Shown piece by piece: positions 58,190 to 64,000 of a DNA stretch of 64,000 bases. The translations under genes and the position numbers were made by a program. Under the pieces are notes generated by a model that had not been told where the DNA came from, made no database searches, and saw nothing but the letters and a program-made list of their open reading frames with translations. The DNA is from Mycolicibacterium thermoresistibile (GTDB taxonomy: Bacteria > Actinomycetota > Actinomycetes > Mycobacteriales > Mycobacteriaceae). The stretch covers positions 3,286,001 to 3,350,000 of the forward strand of contig NZ_LT906483.1 of assembly GCF_900187065.1 (NCBI RefSeq), in the 5' to 3' direction. Within the stretch, counting starts at the first letter, position 1, and every line of letters starts with the position of its first letter.

Positions 58190-58486
58190 TCACCACCATT
58201 TCCGGGTGGGCTTGCGGGTGTCGCGGTGCTCCCAGCACGCCGTGTGCCAGTGTCGGCGCTCCTCGACCGCCCACTCCCCCATCTCTGCCGGCCACACCAC
58301 AAGATGTGGTGTGCCGGAACGGATTTCATGGTCACAGCCGGGACAGCGGTAGATCTTGGTGGCGCGCGCCGCGGGTACCGGACGCACGTGGTAGTCGTAT
58401 CCGTCCGGCCCGGTTTCGATCCGGGCGGGCTGCGGCAGCGGCGGTGGCGTGCGCCGGCGGCGGGGTGTATTCCGACGCCTGGCCAT
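58190..58486 (-). CDS. Small Arg-rich zinc-ribbon-like protein (Rv1322-like)
   Basis: A 98-residue protein of unknown function, the same length I recall for Rv1322. The N-terminus is Arg/Pro-rich (MARRRNTPRRRRTPPP). Cys48-Pro-Gly-Cys51 and His81-Thr-Ala-Cys84 could bind one zinc ion. Such proteins are often labelled ATP/GTP-binding in actinobacteria without evidence. The ATG at 58486 is chosen; a longer frame upstream enters the nucS end. It lies 19 bases after nucS and may be co-transcribed, suggesting a nucleic-acid link. Confidence 0.8.
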   Translation of the reverse strand: MARRRNTPRRRRTPPPLPQPARIETGPDGYDYHVRPVPAARATKIYRCPGCDHEIRSGTPHLVVWPAEMGEWAVEERRHWHTACWEHRDTRKPTRKWW

Positions 58487-58505
58487 ACCGATCAGTCTAC
58501 GGCCG

Positions 58506-59189
58506 TCAGAACAGCCGGTATTCGTCGCTGTCCATTCCCCGCATCTTGTCGTAATCGAGTGTGACACAGCGGATTCCGCGATCCTCAGCCAGGGTGCGGG
58601 CCTGCGGTTTGATCTGCTGGGCGGCGAAGATCCCGCTGACCGGCGCGAGCAGACTGTCCCGGTTGAGCAGGTCGAGATACCGGGTCAGCTGCTCGACGCC
58701 GTCGATCTCGCCGCGCCGTTTGATCTCCACCGCGACGGTCCCCCCGTTCCCGTCGCGGCACAGCAGATCCACCGGGCCGATGGCGGTCATGTACTCGCGG
58801 CGCACCAACGTGTAGCCCGGTCCGAGCAGTTCGACGTGCTCGGCGAGCAGCTCCTGCAGATGCGCCTCGACCCCGTCCTTGACCAGGCCGGGATCGACGC
58901 CGAGATCGTGGGTGGAATCGTGGTCGATGTTCTCCACGGTGATGCGCAGCTGCTCACCGGCCTTGTTCTCCACCACCCACACCGGGACCTCACCGTCGTT
59001 GTGTTCGGTGAGCCAGCACGGAGGACTCATCCAGTTCAGCGGCTTGTAGGCACGGTCGTCGGCATGCACGCTGACCGAACCGTCGGCCTTGAACAACAGC
59101 AGCCGCCGCGCGGACGGCAGGTGGGCGGTCAACCGGCCGACATAGTCGACCGTGCACTGGGCGATGACGAGGCGCACGCGAACAACCAT
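58506..59189 (-). CDS. nucS: NucS/EndoMS mismatch-specific endonuclease
   Basis: A 227-residue endonuclease that gives actinobacteria lacking MutS/MutL their mismatch repair by double-strand cleavage at mispairs. The N-terminal DNA-binding domain ([20 protein letters not shown] within 31-50) is followed by the RecB-like nuclease domain with Asp141, Glu155 and Lys157 (GPVDLLC and VAVEIKRRG). The C-terminus EYRLF fits the clamp-binding tail. An in-frame GTG four codons later is an alternative start. It matches Rv1321. Confidence 0.94.
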   Translation of the reverse strand: MVVRVRLVIAQCTVDYVGRLTAHLPSARRLLLFKADGSVSVHADDRAYKPLNWMSPPCWLTEHNDGEVPVWVVENKAGEQLRITVENIDHDSTHDLGVDPGLVKDGVEAHLQELLAEHVELLGPGYTLVRREYMTAIGPVDLLCRDGNGGTVAVEIKRRGEIDGVEQLTRYLDLLNRDSLLAPVSGIFAAQQIKPQARTLAEDRGIRCVTLDYDKMRGMDSDEYRLF

Positions 59190-59226
59190 AGGTGTTTGAG
59201 CCGCGGCAAATTAGGCTGACGCCACG

Positions 59227-60831
59227 ATGACCCCGAACAACCGCCTCGCCCGCCGCCTCGGCCACCTCCTGGAGACGCTGACCCGCCAGAGCGGTCGGCT
59301 GTCCGGCGCCAACGAATACGGTTCCTGGCTGCTGGGTCGGGTGTCCGAGAGCCAGCGCCGGCGTCGGCTGCGTATCCAGACCATCCTCACCACGTTCATC
59401 GTGGGCGCGAACGTGGTCGGCATCGCCGTCGCGGTGACGTTGGTGTCGTTCGTGTTCCCGGTGCCCAGCATCTTCTCCGATGCGCCGGCGTGGCTGACCT
59501 TCGGGGTGTCACCGGCCCTGGTCGGTGTCGCGCTGGTGGTGGGAACCACCTGGATCACCCGAGGGATCGTGCGGAATCTGCGGTGGGCCATCGAGGAGCG
59601 CCCGCCGAGCCGTACCGACCAGCGCAACACCTTCCTGGCGCCCTGGCGGGTGGCCCGCGCACATCTGGTGCTGTGGGGCGCCGGCACGGCGGTGTTGACG
59701 ACCCTCTACGGGCTCGTCGATCCGGCGTTCATCCCCCGGTACCTGTTCACGGTGAGTTTCGCCGGGATCGTGGTCGCCACCATCTGCTACCTGTTCACCG
59801 AGTTCGCCCTGCGGCCGGTGGCCGCCCAGGCTCTGGAGGCCGGGCCGCCGCCGCGCCGGCTGGCACACGGCATCATGGGCCGCACCATGACGGTGTGGCT
59901 GCTCGGTTCCGGAGTGCCGCTGCTGGGCATCATGATCGCCGCGGCGGTCAGCCTCACCCAACGGCACCTGTCTCTCGTGCAGTTCACCATCGCCACCATG
60001 GTGCTGGCCGCGGTGGCGCTGGTGTTCGGGTTCGTGCTGATGTGGCTGGTCTCCTGGCTGACGGCGACGCCGGTGCGGGTGGTGCGCGAGGCGCTCAAGC
60101 AGGTCGAGAACGGCAATCTGGACTGCAACGTGGTCGTCTTCGACGGCACCGAACTCGGCGAGCTGCAACGGGGCTTCAACGCGATGGTGGACGGGCTGCG
60201 AGAACGCGAGCGGGTCCGCGATCTGTTCGGCCGCCACGTCGGACGGGAGGTGGCCCGTGCCGCGGAAGAGCAGCAGCTCGAACTCGGCGGTGAGGAACGG
60301 CATGTCGCGGTGATCTTCGTCGACATCGTCGGGTCCACACAGCTGGTCACCACCCGGCCCGCCGCCGAGGTGGTGTCACTGCTCAACCGGTTCTTCGCCG
60401 TCATCGTCGAAGAGGTGGACCGGCATCGCGGGCTGGTCAACAAATTCGAGGGCGATGCGACGCTGGCGATCTTCGGCGCCCCCAACCGGCTCGACAACCC
60501 CGAGGACGCGGCACTGGCCGCAGCCCGGGCGATCGCCGCGCGGCTGCGCACCGAGGTGCCGGAGGTCAGGGCGGGCATCGGCGTGGCCTCGGGTCAGGTG
60601 GTGGCCGGCAATGTCGGAGCGCGAGAACGGTTCGAGTACACCGTGATCGGGGAACCGGTCAACGAAGGCGCACGGTTGTGTGAGCTGGCCAAGACCAAAC
60701 CCGGCCTGCTGGTGGCCTCGGCGGACGCGGTGGCGAACGCCGGCGAACAGGAACGCGCGCACTGGGTGCTCGGTGAGACGGTGACGCTACGCGGCCACAA
60801 TCAGCCGACCCGGTTGGCGCTGCCGGCCTGA
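59227..60831 (+). CDS. Membrane-bound class III adenylate cyclase with HAMP domain
   Basis: A 534-residue cyclase with six predicted membrane segments (about 48-285), a HAMP linker (about 270-325, WLTATPVRVVREALKQVENG) and a class III catalytic domain (about 345-534). Metal aspartates are Asp366 (FVDIVGST) and Asp410 (KFEGDATLAIFG). RERFEYTVIGEPVNEGARL carries the transition-state region. It resembles the Rv1318c-Rv1320c family, of which M. tuberculosis has three tandem genes but this window only one. It makes cAMP in response to an unknown signal. TAGGCT 9 bases before the ATG may be its -10. The 3' end overlaps glsA by 31 bases. Confidence 0.9.
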   Translation: MTPNNRLARRLGHLLETLTRQSGRLSGANEYGSWLLGRVSESQRRRRLRIQTILTTFIVGANVVGIAVAVTLVSFVFPVPSIFSDAPAWLTFGVSPALVGVALVVGTTWITRGIVRNLRWAIEERPPSRTDQRNTFLAPWRVARAHLVLWGAGTAVLTTLYGLVDPAFIPRYLFTVSFAGIVVATICYLFTEFALRPVAAQALEAGPPPRRLAHGIMGRTMTVWLLGSGVPLLGIMIAAAVSLTQRHLSLVQFTIATMVLAAVALVFGFVLMWLVSWLTATPVRVVREALKQVENGNLDCNVVVFDGTELGELQRGFNAMVDGLRERERVRDLFGRHVGREVARAAEEQQLELGGEERHVAVIFVDIVGSTQLVTTRPAAEVVSLLNRFFAVIVEEVDRHRGLVNKFEGDATLAIFGAPNRLDNPEDAALAAARAIAARLRTEVPEVRAGIGVASGQVVAGNVGARERFEYTVIGEPVNEGARLCELAKTKPGLLVASADAVANAGEQERAHWVLGETVTLRGHNQPTRLALPA

Positions 60832-62108
60832 ATCTCGACGTGGTCGCGCGCGGCGGCGATCGCGTCTTCGACGGTGCCGAACACCACCGCACCGGCGCTG
60901 CGGCCGTCGGTGGGTATCACCCGGCGGTCCGGGTCGACGACGTAGCCCTCCTTGCCGACCGCGGTGAGCGATTCCCGCATCCCGGCAAGCATCGCGCGGG
61001 CGGTGTCGTTGATGTCGTCCACCTTCGACACCTCCAGAATCGCGACATCCACGTCGGCCCGGTCGTTTTCGACGGTGCGCAGGGTCTGCTCGGCGCCGGC
61101 GAACAACAGGTCGCCGTGCAGTTCGTACACCCGCACGCGAGGGGCGACATCCCGGGTGGCCCGGATGATCGAGCGGGACTCCCGGGTCACCGACAGGAAG
61201 TGCAGACCGAGCCGCGCCGACAGGGTTCGGCACACCCGCCCGCCGCGGACGCTGTTGCCGTTCTCGTCGAGCAGCGGTGAATACACGCCGATCCCCAGCT
61301 GACCCGGCAGCACGGCCAGAATCCCGCCGCCCACACCGCTTTTGGCCGGCATCCCGACCGACGTCACCCAATCCCCGGTGGTGTCGTACATCCCGCAGGT
61401 CATCATCACGCTGAGGGTGCGCTGCACGGCCGCGGCGGACGTGACCCGTCGGCCGGTGGCCGGGTGCACCCCGCCGCGGGCCAGCGTCGACGCCATCTCG
61501 GCCAGATCGCGGCTGGTGACGCGGATCGCGCACTGTCTCACATAGACATCGAGGACGTCATCGGGATCGTCGTCGAGCACACCGAAACTCTGCAGCATGT
61601 AGGCGATCGCCCGGTTACGGCTGTTGCTGGCCTTCTCCGAGCGGTACACGTCCTCGTCGACGTCGAGCGGCCGGCCCGCGCAGGCCGAGTAGAAATCGAG
61701 GATCTGCGCGAATCGCTCCTGCGGGTCGGCGGCCGGGATGAGCGACACCGCGGCGATGGCGCCGGCGTTGATCATCGGGTTCTTCGGGGTCTTGGTGCGG
61801 TCGTCGACGCTGATCTCGTTGAACGGTTCACCGGACGGCTCGACCCCGATCTTGCGGTCGACCGCGTCGTGGCCGATCCGGTCGAGGGCCAGCGCGTAGG
61901 TGAACGGCTTGGAGATCGACTGGATGGTGAATTGCGTTCTGGCATCACCGGATTCGTAGGCAAAGCCATCGGTCAACTCGAGCGCCAGACCGAATTTCGA
62001 CGGATCGACGCGGGTGAGTTCGGGGATGTAGTCGGCCAGCGCGCCGTCGGTGACGTCGGCATGCTCGGCGAGGATCTCGTCGAGGTAGCGCTGCACCAAT
62101 TCCGCCAC
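60801..62108 (-). CDS. glsA: Glutaminase with C-terminal STAS domain
   Basis: A roughly 435-residue serine-dependent beta-lactamase-fold glutaminase (about 1-310) converting glutamine to glutamate and ammonia. The catalytic motif FTIQSISKPF holds the Ser-x-x-Lys, with NPMINAGAI and SVGMPAKSGVGGGI completing the site. Residues after about 320 form a STAS-like domain (RVYELHGDLLFAGAEQTLRT, AILEVSKVDDIND), as in eukaryote-like fused versions. GTG at 62108 is preferred: a TAGACT -10 ends 7 bases before and the protein then starts MAELVQRYLDEIL. An ATG at 62174 is the alternative. It is not present here in M. tuberculosis as I recall. Confidence 0.88.
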   Translation of the reverse strand: MAELVQRYLDEILAEHADVTDGALADYIPELTRVDPSKFGLALELTDGFAYESGDARTQFTIQSISKPFTYALALDRIGHDAVDRKIGVEPSGEPFNEISVDDRTKTPKNPMINAGAIAAVSLIPAADPQERFAQILDFYSACAGRPLDVDEDVYRSEKASNSRNRAIAYMLQSFGVLDDDPDDVLDVYVRQCAIRVTSRDLAEMASTLARGGVHPATGRRVTSAAAVQRTLSVMMTCGMYDTTGDWVTSVGMPAKSGVGGGILAVLPGQLGIGVYSPLLDENGNSVRGGRVCRTLSARLGLHFLSVTRESRSIIRATRDVAPRVRVYELHGDLLFAGAEQTLRTVENDRADVDVAILEVSKVDDINDTARAMLAGMRESLTAVGKEGYVVDPDRRVIPTDGRSAGAVVFGTVEDAIAAARDHVEIQAGSANRVG

Positions 62109-62115
62109 GAGAGCG

Positions 62116-62121
62116 AGTCTA
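62116..62121 (-). promoter_or_regulatory. Candidate -10 for leaderless glsA
   Basis: On the minus strand TAGACT ends 7 bases before the GTG at 62108. This supports the shorter glsA start and leaves 81 bases for the divergent adaA-alkA promoter. Confidence 0.45.
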
Positions 62122-62202
62122 CGTCGCGGTGCGGCCACCGCGACCGCTGGCGATGTCGGATTTCCGCTAGTCATGGTGGCTGGCGCGTGTCAGTGTTGAG
62201 GC

Positions 62203-63702
62203 GTGCACGACGACTTCGACCGCTGCTACCGGGCTGTGCAGTCAAGGGACGCCCGGTTCGACGGCTGGTTCGTCACCGCCGTGCTGACCACGGGGATCTA
62301 CTGTCGGCCGAGTTGCCCGGCCCGCACTCCGCTGCCCCGCAACGTGCGGTTCCATCCGACCGCCGCCGCCGCGCAGGCCGCCGGATTCCGGCCCTGTAAA
62401 CGCTGCCGACCCGATGCGTCACCCGGTTCTCCGGAGTGGAACGTGCGCGGTGACGTGGTGGCACGGGCGATGCGGTTGATCGCGGACGGCACCGTGGACC
62501 GTGACGGGGTGACCGGCCTGGCGGCCCGCCTGGGCTACACCACCCGGCAACTCGAACGCATTCTGCAGGCCGAGGTCGGCGCCGGGCCGTTGGCATTGGC
62601 ACGGTCGCAGCGCACTCAGACGGCACGGATCCTCATCGAAACCACCGACCTGGCGTTCGGTGAGGTGGCGTTCGCTGCCGGGTTCTCCAGCATCCGGCAG
62701 TTCAACGACACCGTCCGCGCCGTGTTCGACATGACCCCGACAGGTCTGCGCGCCAGGGCCCGGTCGCGGCGGCACGGCGCTCCGGGCTTGCCGGGCACGT
62801 TGAGCCTGCGGCTTCCGACGCGAACGCCGTTCGCCCATGACGGAGTGTTCGGCCATCTCGGCGCCGGCACGGTGCCCGGCATCGAGGAGGTCCGCCACGG
62901 CGCCTACCGCCGTACCCTGCGGCTGCCGTGGGGCTGGGGGATCGTGGCGCTCACGCCGCAACCCGACCATGTCCGGTGTCAGCTCACGCTGACCGACTTC
63001 CGTGACCTCGCCTCGGCGATCGCCCGGTGCCGGCGCCTGCTCGATCTCGACGCCGATCCCGAAGCGGTGATCCAGCATCTCAGGACGGATCCGCACCTGA
63101 GCGCACTGGTCGCCAAGGCGCCGGGCCAACGCATTCCGCGGACAGTTGACGGGGCCGAACTGGCCATCCGGGTGCTGCTGGGGCAGCAGGTGTCGGTGAA
63201 GGCCGCGCGTACCCATGTTCGGCGGCTCGTCACCGCCTACGGCGAGCCGATCGAGGATCCGGGCGGCGATCTGACTCACCTGTTCCCGAGCGTCACCGGG
63301 CTCGCTGATGTCCTACCGGAGCATCTCGCGCTGCCCACCGCACGGGCGCACAGTTTCAGCCGGTTGGTCCAGGCGATCGCCGCCGGGGATGTCGAACTGG
63401 GGCCGGGGGCCGATTGGGAGCGGACCCGGCACCGGTTGCTCGCCCTGCCCGGTGTCGGTCCGTGGACGGCCGAGATGATCGCGATGCGCGGATTGGGAGA
63501 CCCGGATGCGTTTCCGGTCGACGATCTCGGGCTTCGTAGAGCCGCACAACAGCTCGGAATGCGCGGTTCGGTACGTGCGTTGACCGATCACAGCATCCGC
63601 TGGCGGCCCTGGCGGTCCTACGTCACCCAGCATCTCTGGACCGCTCTCGACCACGCCGTCAACGAATGGCCCCCAGCAGGGCCGATGAAGGAGGCATCAT
63701 GA
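62203..63702 (+). CDS. alkA: Ada regulatory domain fused to AlkA 3-methyladenine DNA glycosylase
   Basis: A 499-residue fusion. Residues 1-80 are the Ada methyl-phosphotriester domain with zinc/acceptor cysteines Cys34, Cys38, Cys65 and Cys68 (CRPSC and CKRC). Residues 85-185 form an AraC-type helix-turn-helix (GLAARLGYTTRQLERILQ). The rest is an AlkA glycosylase with the helix-hairpin-helix LPGVGPWTAEMIAMRGLG and the catalytic Asp in FPVDDLGL. It senses alkylation, activates the operon and excises alkylated bases. It matches Rv1317c. The GTG start gives MHDDFDRCYRA. It overlaps ogt by 4 bases. Confidence 0.94.
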   Translation: MHDDFDRCYRAVQSRDARFDGWFVTAVLTTGIYCRPSCPARTPLPRNVRFHPTAAAAQAAGFRPCKRCRPDASPGSPEWNVRGDVVARAMRLIADGTVDRDGVTGLAARLGYTTRQLERILQAEVGAGPLALARSQRTQTARILIETTDLAFGEVAFAAGFSSIRQFNDTVRAVFDMTPTGLRARARSRRHGAPGLPGTLSLRLPTRTPFAHDGVFGHLGAGTVPGIEEVRHGAYRRTLRLPWGWGIVALTPQPDHVRCQLTLTDFRDLASAIARCRRLLDLDADPEAVIQHLRTDPHLSALVAKAPGQRIPRTVDGAELAIRVLLGQQVSVKAARTHVRRLVTAYGEPIEDPGGDLTHLFPSVTGLADVLPEHLALPTARAHSFSRLVQAIAAGDVELGPGADWERTRHRLLALPGVGPWTAEMIAMRGLGDPDAFPVDDLGLRRAAQQLGMRGSVRALTDHSIRWRPWRSYVTQHLWTALDHAVNEWPPAGPMKEAS

Positions 63703-64000
63703 CCCCGATGCGGTATCGGATGATCGACAGCCCGATCGGCCCGCTCACCCTGGCCGGCCGCGACGACCGGTTGGCGTTTCTGCACATGGTCGATCAGACG
63801 TATGAACCGAGCCGGAACGGATGGGTGTCCGACGAGTCGGCGTTTCCCGATGCGGTCCGGCAGCTCGGCGAGTACTTCGATGGTGCTCGCACCGAATTCG
63901 ATTTGAAGCTGAATCTGCGGGGGACGGACTTTCAGCGCCGTGTCTGGAAAGCGCTGATGACAATTCCCTACGGTGAGACCCGATCGTACGGTGAAATAGC
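63699..64000 (+). CDS. ogt: Methylated-DNA-protein cysteine methyltransferase (5' part, cut by window end)
   Basis: The first 100 residues of an O6-alkylguanine-DNA alkyltransferase. The N-terminal domain begins MTPMRYRMIDSPIGPLTLAG, and the C-terminal domain begins FQRRVWKALMTIPYGETRSY. The acceptor-cysteine motif PCHRV would lie beyond base 64000. GAAGGAGG precedes the ATG, which overlaps the alkA stop (ATGA). Together with the Ada-AlkA fusion, it forms the adaptive-response operon equal to Rv1317c-Rv1316c. Confidence 0.93.
   Translation, partial: MTPMRYRMIDSPIGPLTLAGRDDRLAFLHMVDQTYEPSRNGWVSDESAFPDAVRQLGEYFDGARTEFDLKLNLRGTDFQRRVWKALMTIPYGETRSYGEI

Overview
ORGANISM. The window is GC-rich DNA from a mycobacterium, most likely a fast-growing Mycolicibacterium-type species. 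It carries a PPE protein, an MspA-family porin, NucS, GlgE, CysO/CysM/Mec and LprD. From about 31.7 kb to the end, the gene order matches my memory of M. tuberculosis Rv1343c to Rv1316c, with a few insertions. This is recalled synteny, not a database search.

LAYOUT. (1) 0-9.1 kb: an aromatic-ring degradation cluster. mhpC, mhpA and mhpB overlap and run on the minus strand with a KstD-like flavin dehydrogenase and a luciferase-like oxidoreductase. An IclR regulator and a second KstD-like dehydrogenase are divergent. (2) 9.1-12 kb: a flavin monooxygenase and a PPE gene with a probable zinc-uptake-regulator (Zur) box. (3) 12.2-28.1 kb: a CoA-thioester catabolic region in several transcription units. 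It holds meaB, a thiolase, two SDRs, an enoyl-CoA hydratase, a paired acyl-CoA dehydrogenase, two acyl-CoA ligases, a [2Fe-2S] ferredoxin, a CaiB-type CoA-transferase, an LLM oxidoreductase, a two-subunit B12-dependent acyl-CoA mutase and an MHS-type transporter. Related operator-like motifs recur at its three divergent promoters. (4) 28.2-31.3 kb: a GAF-ANTAR regulator, an SRPBCC protein and a sulfatase. (5) tRNA-Leu(UAG) at 31.35-31.43 kb marks the change to conserved chromosome. (6) 31.7-64 kb, the conserved block: lprD and a DUF3817 gene; a minus-strand run clpS, DUF2017, P1 peptidase, mec, cysO, cysM, rhomboid, murI, cyclic-nucleotide phosphodiesterase, rphA, rdgB; pncB and dinG; a lipoprotein metallopeptidase and an MspA-like porin; glgP, glgE and glgB; a 171-bp direct repeat; a CnoX-like thioredoxin; fadA4, mce, nucS, an adenylate cyclase, glutaminase, adaA-alkA and the start of ogt.

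HOW THE GENES WORK TOGETHER. The first cluster looks able to dehydrogenate or aromatise a ring (KstD-like), ortho-hydroxylate it (MhpA), cleave it (MhpB) and hydrolyse the product (MhpC), paralleling steroid ring degradation. The second cluster has a full CoA-activation and beta-oxidation set plus a carbon-skeleton mutase and its MeaB chaperone, which suggests a branched or carboxylated acid as substrate. Its substrate cannot be read from sequence. The conserved block covers sulfur-carrier cysteine synthesis, NAD salvage, DNA repair, RNA maturation and maltose-1-phosphate/glycogen metabolism.
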